Assembly: GCA_007128135.1 (NCBI GenBank)
Contig: SKYA01000010.1
Span: 1 to 57,197, forward strand
Length of the DNA: 57,197 nt
Reading direction: 5' to 3'
Origin: Paracoccaceae bacterium
GTDB lineage: Bacteria; Pseudomonadota; Alphaproteobacteria; Rhodobacterales; Rhodobacteraceae
This document shows, piece by piece, positions 1 through 8,238 of this stretch (the first letter of the stretch is position 1; every line of letters begins with the position of its first letter). The notes below the pieces were generated by a model. The model was not told the DNA's origin and searched no databases. It worked only from the letters and a program-made list of their open reading frames with translations. Both the position numbers and the translations under genes were made by a program.

Positions 1-1977
1 CTGCCAGGCGAAGACGCGCGCGCGCAGCCCGCCCTTGGCCGCGCGCACCTGCGCCACCAGATTGGCCATCGCCGCCTCCGCCTCGGCCTTCTGGCGGGCG
101 AATTGCGTCGCCTGATCGGCATCCTCGGGCGTGTCCATGTAGCTGCGGATCAGCTCCAGCACATAGGTCGGGTCTTCGGACCAGCGGGCGATGCCAGGGT
201 CGATCTCCCACAACGCGCGATGGCCGAAACGGTCGAGGAAAGCCGTGACGCCGGGGTGATCGGCCTTCGGCTCCACGCCCTCGGCGCGGAACTGTCGCGC
301 CAGCTGCCAGAGGGTCAGCCCCATCTCGGTGGTGATGTTGTGGGGCAGGGCGCGCTGGACGGGGGTAAAGAGGCTTTCATCGCCAAGCCAGTCGCGCAGC
401 TTCCTCTTCAAGGCCCCCTCGGCCATCAGCCCCGGGTTCATCACCGCGACCGGGATGATCCAGATGATCGCGCCCCGGCGCCCCAGCACGTCGCGAATAA
501 AATCGACACGCGCGCGCATGGTGGACAGGCCGCGCGCTTCCCGCTCGATCTGCCGGATCGCGGCGTCGGTATCGGCCAGAACCTTCAGCCGCGCGCGCTC
601 GTGGTTCAGCGACGCCATGAGCCCGCGCCAGCCCAGCCGGGCGAACAAGGGCCCCAGCCGCCACCAGAAACCGATGCCGCCCTTGCGCCCGATGATGCGG
701 TCCCCTTCCCTCTCGCGGAAGGCCAGTAGCGCCTGCCCGGTTACGGGATCCTTGTCCGATGCGGCCTCGGCCAGTTGCGGCCAGCGGCCGGGCTTGCGCA
801 GCATCGGGGTGATGTCGGCGAAGAGCCGCCCCGCGCCCTCCTTCAGCCAGGGCAGTTCGCGCTCGGGCCGGCCGGTGGCGGCATGGGCGAAGCCGCCGAC
901 GATGGCACGCCACCAGTCGAGGCCTGCGGGCGTGAAAGGCTCCAGCATCTGCTGGGCGTGGACGTTGAAGCAGAGGTAGAGGCGAAGCCCGTCCTCGGGC
1001 GCGGGCAGGGGCTTGGGCAGCGGAAAGAGCGAGGTGATGGGGCGTGACTGCACCAGATATATGCGCCCGCCCTCGATCGCCCATTCCAGATCCTGCGGGC
1101 TGTCGAAATGGGCCTGCGCCTTGGTGCCCAGCCGCGCCAGTTCCGCCACTTCGGTCTCTGACAGGCTGACGGCGCGGCGCTTGTCCTCGGGCATGGGGCG
1201 GTTCACCGTGCCCTTGCCCTCGCGAACCGTGATCACCTGCTTGTCGGACAGTTGGTGCGACAGTAAGTTGCCGGTTGCATCCAGCACCCAGTTGTCGGGG
1301 CTGACATCGCCGCCCACCACGGCCTCGCCCAGCCCGAACGAGGCCGAAAGCAGCATTCGGTCGCGGCGATGGTCCAGCGGGTTGGCGGTGAACAGCACGC
1401 CCGAGCGTTCCGCGTCGATCATCCGCTGCACGACCACCGCGATGCCGATCTCGGTGGTGTCCAAGCCCACGCGCTTGCGATAGCTCACCGCGCGCGGGTT
1501 CCACAGCGAGGCCCAGCAGCCGCGCACGGCCTCGGCCACTTCCGCGCGGCCTTCGATATTCAGGAAGCTGTCATGCTGGCCCGCGAAACTGGCGCCGGGC
1601 AGATCCTCGGCCGTGGCCGAGGAGCGCACCACCACCAGCCCCGCGCCGATATCGGCATAGGCGCTCGCGATGGCGTCGGCCACATGCGGCGGAATGCTGC
1701 CCGCCAGAAAACGGTCCTTCAGCGCCTGTGCCGCCATGGCCAGCGCGTCGGGGGCGTCGGCGGGCACATCCTCGACCAGATGTCGCACCGCCTCGTCAAA
1801 CCCGTTGTGCGCCACGTAATCCCGATAGGCCTGCGTCAGCACCGCAAAGCCCTCGGGCACCGGCAGCCCGGCCCCCAGCATCGCGCCAAGGCTCGCGCCC
1901 TTGCCCCCGGCCAGCGGCAGATCGGCGCTGCCGAGGATGCCGAGCTTCGCGATCAGGTCCGTCGGATCAATCGCCAT
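1..1977 (-). CDS. PEP-utilising enzyme, rifampicin phosphotransferase-like (partial)
   Basis: 659 residues are visible; the C-terminal end lies beyond the left edge. The N-terminal ATP-grasp domain of the PEP synthase/pyruvate phosphate dikinase type is clear: LAGGKGASLGAM near residue 23, VPEGFAVLTQAY near 40, VVVRSSATAEDLPGASFAGQ near 125, and QDLEWAIEGGRIYLVQSRPI closing the domain near 330. The next ~330 residues are divergent, as in the substrate domain of rifampicin phosphotransferase (order ATP domain, substrate domain, swivelling His domain); ordinary PEP synthase has its His domain there. The catalytic-His domain must be outside the window. It starts at an ATG divergent from a TetR gene, which may control it. 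The substrate cannot be read from sequence; a rifampicin-type phosphotransferase or an uncharacterised PEP-synthase paralogue are both possible. Confidence 0.85.
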   Translation of the reverse strand, partial: MAIDPTDLIAKLGILGSADLPLAGGKGASLGAMLGAGLPVPEGFAVLTQAYRDYVAHNGFDEAVRHLVEDVPADAPDALAMAAQALKDRFLAGSIPPHVADAIASAYADIGAGLVVVRSSATAEDLPGASFAGQHDSFLNIEGRAEVAEAVRGCWASLWNPRAVSYRKRVGLDTTEIGIAVVVQRMIDAERSGVLFTANPLDHRRDRMLLSASFGLGEAVVGGDVSPDNWVLDATGNLLSHQLSDKQVITVREGKGTVNRPMPEDKRRAVSLSETEVAELARLGTKAQAHFDSPQDLEWAIEGGRIYLVQSRPITSLFPLPKPLPAPEDGLRLYLCFNVHAQQMLEPFTPAGLDWWRAIVGGFAHAATGRPERELPWLKEGAGRLFADITPMLRKPGRWPQLAEAASDKDPVTGQALLAFREREGDRIIGRKGGIGFWWRLGPLFARLGWRGLMASLNHERARLKVLADTDAAIRQIEREARGLSTMRARVDFIRDVLGRRGAIIWIIPVAVMNPGLMAEGALKRKLRDWLGDESLFTPVQRALPHNITTEMGLTLWQLARQFRAEGVEPKADHPGVTAFLDRFGHRALWEIDPGIARWSEDPTYVLELIRSYMDTPEDADQATQFARQKAEAEAAMANLVAQVRAAKGGLRARVFAWQ

Positions 1978-2159
1978 GATCAAATTCTCCCCAACATTGC
2001 ATGGGAAAACAAAGGCGGCGCACCTGGGCCAGCCACTGCCGCCATGCGAGTCTTTCGAAGATACGGCAGCCTTTCAGGGATACCGCCGGCCTGCCTTGAC
2101 CTGCCTCAATATGGCTGTCCCGGCTCGACCGATTGCGGGGAAACACTTATCCTGCACGA

Positions 2160-2858
2160 ATGGCAGGAACAAACGACACAAAGGCGCCCGTTGCTGGAAA
2201 TCCGACAGATCCCTGTGGCCTGTCGGGAAATACCCGCGGCGTCCCCATCGATCCGCGGGTGGAGCGCACCCGAAGGGCGATCTGGAAGGCACTTCTGTCG
2301 CTTTCAATGGAACAGGGGTTCCACGCAGTCACCGTGGCGCAGATCGCGCGGCGGGCGGGGATCAATCGCTCCACCTTCTACGCCCATTTCCCCGACAAGC
2401 AGGCCGTGGTTCGCGAAGAACTGGCGCGATTGTTGCGTGATCTGCGCGCGCGGCAGGAAACACCGACACCCGAGAGTTACGCACGTTTCGACCCCGCGAC
2501 ACCGCACCCCAACGCGCTGCGCTGGTTCGCCCATGTGGCCGCGCATGAAGATTTCTACTCGGCTGTGCTGGTGACGGGCGAACTCGCGGCTTTCGAGGGC
2601 GAGGTGGTAGCGCTTGTAAACGGCTGGGCAGAGCAGCGCTTGCGCGAATGGCCCGGTCCTCTGCAGCCCGAGATCCCGCTACCGGCGCTGATCGCAGCGT
2701 CGACCGCACAAAATCTTGGCCTGGTGCGCTGGTGGCTCTCTCAGGACCCGCGCCCTGATCTCGACGAGATGGCCATGATGCAACAGAAACTCCAGACACA
2801 GGGGATCCTGCCGTTACTCGGACTGCGACAAGATACGCCAAGCCCGCAAGACGTCTGA
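2160..2858 (+). CDS. TetR/AcrR family transcriptional regulator
   Basis: 232 aa. The N-terminal third carries a TetR HTH: ERTRRAIWKALLSLSMEQGF, then VTVAQIARRAGINRSTFYAH with the usual FYxHFPDKQAV turn. The C-terminal ~150 residues are a helical ligand domain without recognisable specificity. A TTG start nine codons upstream is possible, but the ATG is preferred. It is transcribed away from the PEP-utilising enzyme with about 180 bp between them, the common arrangement of a local repressor and its target. No clear operator palindrome was found in that gap. Confidence 0.88.
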   Translation: MAGTNDTKAPVAGNPTDPCGLSGNTRGVPIDPRVERTRRAIWKALLSLSMEQGFHAVTVAQIARRAGINRSTFYAHFPDKQAVVREELARLLRDLRARQETPTPESYARFDPATPHPNALRWFAHVAAHEDFYSAVLVTGELAAFEGEVVALVNGWAEQRLREWPGPLQPEIPLPALIAASTAQNLGLVRWWLSQDPRPDLDEMAMMQQKLQTQGILPLLGLRQDTPSPQDV

Positions 2859-2977
2859 TTTTCGCTTTCGGGCGTGTGGTGCCATAGGCATGGTGTCCGT
2901 CGAGCGCCCGCAGTTTCCCGGATCGCACCCAGCCGGTTGTTTTCCGACAGTCCGGTTATTTCGTAGCAGGCCGCAAT

Positions 2978-3565
2978 TCAGTTGCGCTCGACAGATGCTC
3001 GATACCCCGCCCGCACGGTGCAGCGTTCGATCCAGGCACGAACTGCCGGATGGTCCGGTGTGGCGTCAGGGAAATATAGATAGGGCGAGCACAGCAGGAT
3101 ATCGGCGGCAGTGAACCGCGCGCCCATCAGCCAGTGGCGGCCATCCAGCGCCGTGATAAGCCGGGCGGCGATTTCGTCGCGGCCCCTGAAACTGGCCTGT
3201 GCGACCGGATGATCGGCCACGCCCAGCACTTCGGCGATATAGACAGGCTCGACCACGCCGCCATACCAGAAAAGCCAGGTCAGGTAGGCGCCGCGACCAG
3301 CTTCATTCGGGGCGATGCCAAGACCGCGGTCGGGGAACAGATCGGTCAGATAAAGCAGGATCGCGGCGCTTTCGGTGATCAGTGCTCCGTCATGTTCCAG
3401 TGCCGGAACCTTGCCCTCGGGGTGCGGGTTGCGCGGGTCACGCGCGCCTGATCCGTCCTGGCGGGGGATGTCGCAGCGCACGGTCTCGAACGGCACATCG
3501 AGTTCATGCAACAACCAGAGGACGCGGCCTGAGCGGGATTGCGGTGCGTGATAGAATGTCAACAT
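2978..3565 (-). CDS. Glutathione S-transferase family protein
   Basis: 195 aa, the normal length for a cytosolic GST. The thioredoxin-fold N-terminus (MLTFYHAPQSRSGRVLWLLH) contains the serine/arginine pair typical of beta/theta-like bacterial GSTs. The cis-Pro region reads EGKVPALEHDG and the glutathione-binding turn ITESAAILLYL. The helical C-terminal domain includes LMGARFTAADILLCSPYLYF, the N-capping-box region. The ATG at 3565 is chosen because a GGAGG lies a few bases upstream; a GTG four codons earlier would overlap that ribosome-binding site. Divergent from a YafY-type regulator that probably senses a related stress or substrate. The conjugated substrate is unknown. Confidence 0.9.
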   Translation of the reverse strand: MLTFYHAPQSRSGRVLWLLHELDVPFETVRCDIPRQDGSGARDPRNPHPEGKVPALEHDGALITESAAILLYLTDLFPDRGLGIAPNEAGRGAYLTWLFWYGGVVEPVYIAEVLGVADHPVAQASFRGRDEIAARLITALDGRHWLMGARFTAADILLCSPYLYFPDATPDHPAVRAWIERCTVRAGYRASVERN

Positions 3566-3607
3566 TTTTTCCTCCACGTTCGTTGTCTTGAAGTCCTAAA
3601 CGAAGCA

Positions 3608-3628
3608 TCCTGACATTTAGTGTCAGGA
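3608..3628. promoter_or_regulatory. Perfect inverted repeat, candidate YafY-regulator operator
   Basis: Two perfect 8-base arms, TCCTGACA and TGTCAGGA, separated by TTTAG. The site lies between the divergent GST and WYL regulator genes, and its right arm overlaps the AGGAG ribosome-binding site of the regulator. A protein bound here could block both initiation and translation of the regulator and influence the GST promoter. The symmetry is seen; the operator role is inferred. Confidence 0.6.
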
Positions 3629-3634
3629 GCCTGC

Positions 3635-4324
3635 ATGCCGCGCAGCGACCGCCTTCTTCGATTGATCCAGCATCTGCGGATTGAGCTCGCACCGGTGACG
3701 GCTGCACGCCTGGCTGAGCTGTCCGGCGTCTCTGAGCGGGCGATCTATCGCGATATCGCGGCGCTCAGGGCCGCTGGTGCCATCATCGACGGGCAGGCAG
3801 GCTACGGCTACACGCTGACCGAGGATTCCGCCCTGCCGCCGCAGATGCTGTCGCGGTTGGAGATCGAGGCGGTCATCCTCGGCCTGTCGTCGGTTCGTGC
3901 CGAGGGGGATGCGGAACTCGCAGGCGCGGCTGCGGATGCGCTGGCAAAGATCACGGCGGCCTTGCCGGAGCAGGCGAGGGACCATGCCCGGCACGCTGGC
4001 TTGCGCGCAGCGCGCGTGGACCCCAAACCCGAGCTTGCCATCGATCCGGGCGACGTGCGGCGCGCCATGTGGGACGAGCGGGCGCTTGATATCGATTACC
4101 AGGATGGTGAGGGCCGCAGGACAGAACGGCGCATCTGGCCATTGTCTGTCGTGTTCTTCGAACGCGCCTTGATCGTTCTGGCCTATTGCACGCTCAGGCA
4201 GGATTTTCGGGCTTTTCGACTTGACCGTATTCATGGCCTTGCTGTGACGAAGGAAAGCTTCCGCCCGCGCCGCGCCGCATTGCTGCTCCAATACCTTGAC
4301 CACCATTCCGGGCCGTTACGGTAG
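3635..4324 (+). CDS. YafY/DeoR-type HTH and WYL-domain transcriptional regulator
   Basis: 229 aa. The N-terminal winged HTH reads MPRSDRLLRLIQHLR, then TAARLAELSGVSERAIYRDI, the standard YafY-like start. Residues ~135-200 form the WYL domain, with DIDYQDGEGRRTERRIWPLS and a YCTLRQDFRAFRLDRI segment. The ATG is chosen because AGGAG lies six bases upstream. WYL domains sense ligands such as nucleic-acid fragments or small metabolites in characterised members. Divergent placement opposite the GST and the palindrome between them suggest local and autogenous control. Confidence 0.88.
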   Translation: MPRSDRLLRLIQHLRIELAPVTAARLAELSGVSERAIYRDIAALRAAGAIIDGQAGYGYTLTEDSALPPQMLSRLEIEAVILGLSSVRAEGDAELAGAAADALAKITAALPEQARDHARHAGLRAARVDPKPELAIDPGDVRRAMWDERALDIDYQDGEGRRTERRIWPLSVVFFERALIVLAYCTLRQDFRAFRLDRIHGLAVTKESFRPRRAALLLQYLDHHSGPLR

Positions 4325-4376
4325 AGCCGCCAGTCGCCAAACCTTGCACGGTGGCTTGATGGATCGCTTGCGATGC

Positions 4377-4631
4377 TCACCTGTGCGCGCGGTTTCGACG
4401 TTTCAACAGGAACAAGGTGAGGAAAAAACCGATCACCGCAGCCGGTAGAATCGACAGCGCCGCCACGCTGGCGGCTGCGAGGTCACATGACCCTGCACTG
4501 CAGGACCGCGTCGCATGAAAGTATGTCCTTGCGACAAGGAATGTCCCCCCTGGAGCGAAAAAGGCGGTGATTGCCGCGACAATCGCGGCACAGAAGTGGT
4601 TTGAAATGGAACCGGGTCGTGGCGCACACAT
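4377..4631 (-). CDS. Small two-TM membrane protein, unknown
   Basis: 84 aa with two hydrophobic stretches: residues ~11-33 (FCAAIVAAITAFFAPGGTFL region) and ~51-75 (AAASVAALSILPAAVIGFFL onward), then a basic tail (KRRNRAHR), suggesting an inner-membrane hairpin with a cytoplasmic C-terminus. A GGAGAG sits five bases before the ATG. It starts 18 bp after the stop of the truncated aminoglycoside phosphotransferase, on the same strand, in the same stretch of lower GC content, so it probably arrived with that fragment. No family recognised. Confidence 0.55.
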   Translation of the reverse strand: MCAPRPGSISNHFCAAIVAAITAFFAPGGTFLVARTYFHATRSCSAGSCDLAAASVAALSILPAAVIGFFLTLFLLKRRNRAHR

Positions 4632-4649
4632 TTCTTCTCTCCGAACCTT

Positions 4650-5205
4650 TCAAAAGAACTCGTCGAGTAAGCGGAGCAAGGCATTCTTCTCCTCATTTGC
4701 CGATATCCCATAGTGCCTGAGAAACACGGGCAGCCATACTTCGCCGAGATTATGGGCGATGTCGCGCATCGTTAGTGACAAGTCTTGGTGCCTGCCGGCA
4801 ACTCCTAGCCTTGCGCAGTCAACGAAGCCCGAAAAGCCGCGACAATCTGCCAGCAGATTCGAAAGACATGCATCTCCATGCGTCACGACCAACTCCTCAT
4901 GCTCTGGGATGTCCGATTCAAGCCGTTCAAACAGCGTTTCCGCCCGGCAGTTCCGGTGCTCCTCATCGAAGTCATCTTCATCGACGAGGCCTGCCTCCAT
5001 CCGGATGCGCGCCTGTTCGATTCGTGTCCTGTTGCGGCCATCAAACGGGCAACTGGTAATTTCCAGTTGGTGGAGCTTGCGAAGGCCCTCAGCCGCAAAC
5101 GCCACAATTCTTGCAGGTTCCAAGCCTGACGCGGAAGCAAGGTTTGCCCCGCGAACCCTGCTCATCAACAGCCAGACTCTGCCAGCTTCCTGTGTTTCTG
5201 CCAGT
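4650..5205 (-). pseudogene. 5'-truncated aminoglycoside 3'-phosphotransferase (APH(3'))
   Basis: About 180 codons match the C-terminal two thirds of APH(3') enzymes of the NPTII type: EAGRVWLL, RIEQARIRMEAGLVDEDDFD, catalytic loop VVTHGDACLSN, Mg-binding GFVDCARLGVAGRHQDLSL, and the family ending RLLDEFF. The first ~90 residues, which in the family hold the ATP-binding N-lobe and its lysine, are missing. Upstream of about 5200 the frame runs into the 3' end of the LysR gene and is unrelated, so the open frame to 5303 is accidental. Codon use and GC look unlike the neighbours. Almost certainly non-functional as a kinase; a foreign resistance-gene remnant. Confidence 0.82.
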
Positions 5206-6091
5206 ATCCGGCCAGCGCCTGCGGCAAGTGTTCGGCCAGATGGTCGGCGAGCAACCTTACGCGGGCGCTCTGGCGCAGATCGGCGTGCAGGACCAGCCAG
5301 CATTCGAGGGTGAAGGCGACGTGCCTTTCCAGCACCGGGCGCAGATCAGGGTCGCAGCGTGCGATCCCGGCTTGCATGACGCCGATGCCGAGGCCTGCGC
5401 GGATGGCGTTCAACTGCGCGGCCTCGCGGTCGCAACGCAAGCGGATCTTGCGGCGGGGAATGCCGGCCTGTGCGAAGCCTTGCAGCGCCATCAGGTCACT
5501 GTCGGGGCCGATGAGGATGTGATCGGCCAGTGCTTCCAGCGTTTCGGGCGTGCCGTGCCGGTCCAGATAGCGCGCATGGGCGTAAAGCCCGATCCGCACA
5601 TCCGCCAGTTTCCGCGCCACCAGCCCACTTTGCGTGGGCCGAACCATGCGTAGTGCCAGATCGGCCTCGCGGCGCAACAGATCGTCATTGCGGTTAGACA
5701 GTGCCAGTTCCACCGCCAGCCCCGGGTGTTCCGCCATCAGCGGCGCGAGTATGGCGGGCAGCACCTCTGCCCCCACCACCTCGGACGCGCTCAGCCGCAC
5801 GACCCCGCGCGCAGCCTCCGGCGGGGCCGAGGCCGCGCGCTCCAGTGCCGCTGCCGAGGCCGCCATGGCGCTGGCCTCGGGCAGCATCTGCTGGCCGAGA
5901 TCGCTCAAACTCATGCCCTGCGGCGCGCGCAGGAAAAGCGCCGCACCGATGGACGCCTCGAGCAGATCGACATGGCGGCTGACCGTCGGCTGCGTCAGGC
6001 CCAGCGCGCGCGCCGCGCCCGACAGGCTGCCTGCTTCGGCCACGGCGATGAAACTGCGCCAGTGGTCCCACTGGATCGGAAGGATGCTCAT
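5165..6091 (-). CDS. LysR family transcriptional regulator
   Basis: 308 aa, usual LysR length. The HTH is at residues ~8-60 (WRSFIAVAEAGSLSGAARAL, LTQPTVSRHVDLLE), followed by the two-lobed periplasmic-binding-type effector domain (GVVRLSASEVVGAEVLPAIL; ADLALRMVRPTQSGLVARKL; AGLGIGVMQAGIARCDPDLR). The last ~13 residues (YWQKHRKLAESGC) are encoded by DNA that in another frame codes the start of the surviving APH(3') fragment, so the native C-terminus was probably replaced or extended at a recombination junction. Divergent from the SRPBCC-GNAT pair, its likely target. Confidence 0.9.
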   Translation of the reverse strand: MSILPIQWDHWRSFIAVAEAGSLSGAARALGLTQPTVSRHVDLLEASIGAALFLRAPQGMSLSDLGQQMLPEASAMAASAAALERAASAPPEAARGVVRLSASEVVGAEVLPAILAPLMAEHPGLAVELALSNRNDDLLRREADLALRMVRPTQSGLVARKLADVRIGLYAHARYLDRHGTPETLEALADHILIGPDSDLMALQGFAQAGIPRRKIRLRCDREAAQLNAIRAGLGIGVMQAGIARCDPDLRPVLERHVAFTLECWLVLHADLRQSARVRLLADHLAEHLPQALAGYWQKHRKLAESGC

Positions 6092-6109
6092 GCATTCTTC
6101 TATATCAGG

Positions 6110-6136
6110 TATCCGCCTTATCGCAATTCTCGGATA
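6110..6136. promoter_or_regulatory. Inverted repeat in LysR/SRPBCC divergent promoter region
   Basis: TATCCG and CGGATA arms separated by 15 bases, within the 94 bp between the divergent LysR and SRPBCC starts. LysR regulators normally bind partly palindromic sites in such a gap. The six-base arms are short and the operator role is inferred. Confidence 0.35.
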
Positions 6137-6185
6137 GGTGTGTATGCGCTATCCCGGTCCCGCACCCTGACCGGAGACCCCAGCC

Positions 6186-6746
6186 ATGACCGCCCTGCTG
6201 CTCACCGCCTCTGCTCTGGCCCTCGGCCTTGCCGCCGCATTCGCCCGTGCCCCGCGCGACGAGTTCGAGACCGAGATCTTCATCGCTGCCCCGCCCGAGC
6301 GGGTCTGGGCGCTGCTGACTGATCCGGTCGCGCACGCCGATTGGAACCCGATGATCTCGGCCGTCGCGGGACGCTTCACTCCCGGCCAGCGCGTTCGGCT
6401 GACCATGCGCACGCCCTCGGGCGGCACAATGCGTTTCCGCCCGCGCGTGCTGGTGGCCGATCCGGGCCGCGAGCTGCGCTGGCTGGGCCGGCTGGGCTTG
6501 CCGCGCCTCTTCGATGGCGAGCATTTCTTCCGACTGATCCGGGAGGAGGGAGGCACCCGGCTGATCCATGGTGAAAGCTTTTGCGGCGTGCTGCTCTGGG
6601 CGATGGATGTCCAGCAGTTCCGCGCCGGGTTCGAGGCCGGGAATGCGGCGCTGAAGGCGCGCGCGGAAGGCACCGAGGTATTGCAAGCCCGGTCCGAAAA
6701 CGGCTACCCGGCACAGGCAGACACCCGCAAAAGGTTATCGGCATGA
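6186..6746 (+). CDS. SRPBCC (START-like/polyketide cyclase) family protein
   Basis: 186 aa. A short hydrophobic N-terminus (LLLTASALALGLAAAFARAP) precedes a typical SRPBCC fold: FIAAPPERVWALLTDPVAHA at ~37, the WNPMISAVAGRF strand, GQRVRLTMRTPSGG and a C-terminal long helix ending FEAGNAALKARAE. The fold makes a hydrophobic cavity; no ligand can be assigned. The N-terminus may be a membrane anchor or signal. Its stop overlaps the start of the next GNAT gene by four bases (ATGA), so the two are translationally coupled. Confidence 0.82.
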   Translation: MTALLLTASALALGLAAAFARAPRDEFETEIFIAAPPERVWALLTDPVAHADWNPMISAVAGRFTPGQRVRLTMRTPSGGTMRFRPRVLVADPGRELRWLGRLGLPRLFDGEHFFRLIREEGGTRLIHGESFCGVLLWAMDVQQFRAGFEAGNAALKARAEGTEVLQARSENGYPAQADTRKRLSA

Positions 6747-7195
6747 CCCGTGACTTTGTGCTGCGCCCCTATACCGAGGCGGATCGCGATGCCTGTCTGG
6801 CCATCTGGCGCGCGGCCTCCGAGTCCGGACACCCGTTTCTGACGCTCGCGGATCTCGACGCCGATCAGGTGCTGGTGCGCGACATCTATCTGTCGAAGGC
6901 CGCGATCACCCTCGCTTGCGAAGGCCAAGAACCGGCCGGTTTCATTGCATTGATCGACGATTTCATCGGCGGGCTGTTCGTGCAACCCGCCCGGCATCGG
7001 CAAGGGGTCGGGCGTTTGCTGATCGCCACCGCCTCGCGACAGGCTGGCCCGCTGCGGGTTGAAGTCTATGCAGCGAATGAGAACGCGCTGCGCTTCTACG
7101 AAACGCTCGGTTTCGAGCAGACAGCCGTGCGCGCGACCGACGATCAGGGGCGTCCCCATGCGCTGGTTCGGCTGGAACAGCCGCGCAGTGGGTGA
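6743..7195 (+). CDS. GNAT family N-acetyltransferase
   Basis: 150 aa. Typical GNAT architecture: LRPYTEADRDACLAIWRAAS at the start, the acetyl-CoA pyrophosphate-binding loop as VQPARHRQGVGRLLI (Q/RxxGxG/A form), and the terminal VYAANENALRFYETLGFEQ. The start is the ATG that overlaps the SRPBCC stop codon; the reading frame stays open far upstream, but that part is antisense-like noise. The amine substrate is unknown. Confidence 0.87.
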   Translation: MTRDFVLRPYTEADRDACLAIWRAASESGHPFLTLADLDADQVLVRDIYLSKAAITLACEGQEPAGFIALIDDFIGGLFVQPARHRQGVGRLLIATASRQAGPLRVEVYAANENALRFYETLGFEQTAVRATDDQGRPHALVRLEQPRSG

Positions 7196-7317
7196 CTGGT
7201 TTACCCATCGAATGCTGCGCGGCATGCAGAGGCTCACGCACCATCAGACCATGCATCAACGATCATGGTGACCTGGACAAGCATTGACCTTCGCGGCTCG
7301 GAGAGTAAGCCGACACT

Positions 7318-8238
7318 ATGTTCTGGAACCCGAAACCGTCCTATCGCTCCGACGCTGGGCGCGCGGCGTTGCTGGCGGTTTATGACCGATGGCTGGCGCT
7401 GCTGCCCGCCGGGGTCGAGCGCATCGAGATGCAGACGCGCTTCGGGCCGACCAATGTGCTTGCGGCCGGACCGGCGGAAGCGCCGCCCCTGATGATCCAT
7501 CAGGGCGGCAACTTCCCCAACACCGCCACCTTGCACTGGTTCGCCCCACTTATGGATCGCTTCCGGGTCTACGCACCGGATCTGCCGGGCGCCCCCGGTT
7601 ACAGCGCCCCGCATCATCTAAATGGCCGCAAGGGCGCGCTGCACGGCTGGGCGCGCGACGTGCTCGACGCGCTGGGTCTGGAGCGCGTGCCGCATCTGGG
7701 TGTGTCCTTCGGTGCAGGGATCATCCTTGAACTGGCAAGCGTCGCACCCGAGCGGATCGCGCGCATTGCGCTGATCGCGCCAGCCGGGCTGCTCAAGCCC
7801 GCGATGTGGCCGTTGATCGCGCAACTGGCCGTGCCGATGCTGCGCTACCGGCTGCGCCCCACGCGGGCCAATCTCACCGCTGCTGTCGCACCGCTGCACA
7901 GTGACCCGCCTTCGGAGTTGATGCTCGACACCCATGCTGCCGTGTTCCAAAACCTGCGGCTCGCCCACCGCATGCCCGGCCCGATGGCGGATGGCGCGCT
8001 GGCCGGTTTCAACCGCCCCGCGCTGGTCGTCGGCGCGCAGCGCGACCCGCTGTTTCCTGGCGAAGCACTTCTGACCCGCGCCCGGCACCTTCTGCCGCAA
8101 GCCGAGACCCGAATGTTGCCGGGCAGCCGTCACTTCCCGTCGGCGAATGACTTGGAGGTGATCGCAGGCTGGCTCGACGACTTCCTGTCAGGATTGCCTC
8201 AACCGCCAAACACGGCCAGCCCCGCCACCAGCGGATAG
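7318..8238 (+). CDS. Alpha/beta hydrolase
   Basis: 306 aa. The nucleophile elbow is GVSFGAG with Ser130; the acid is probably Asp243 (VVGAQRDPLFPG) and the base His272 (LPGSRHFPS), in correct order and spacing for an alpha/beta-hydrolase triad. The oxyanion segment is IHQGGNFPNTAT. The N-terminus lacks a signal peptide, so it is cytoplasmic. The last ~40 bases overlap, tail to tail, the 3' end of the convergent MAPEG gene. Substrate (ester, lactone or epoxide) not predictable. Confidence 0.87.
   Translation: MFWNPKPSYRSDAGRAALLAVYDRWLALLPAGVERIEMQTRFGPTNVLAAGPAEAPPLMIHQGGNFPNTATLHWFAPLMDRFRVYAPDLPGAPGYSAPHHLNGRKGALHGWARDVLDALGLERVPHLGVSFGAGIILELASVAPERIARIALIAPAGLLKPAMWPLIAQLAVPMLRYRLRPTRANLTAAVAPLHSDPPSELMLDTHAAVFQNLRLAHRMPGPMADGALAGFNRPALVVGAQRDPLFPGEALLTRARHLLPQAETRMLPGSRHFPSANDLEVIAGWLDDFLSGLPQPPNTASPATSG

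Noticed and set aside
5205-5303. An N-terminal extension making the APH fragment an intact 217 aa gene
   Set aside because: Those residues are an out-of-frame reading of the LysR 3' end and bear no relation to APH N-lobes.
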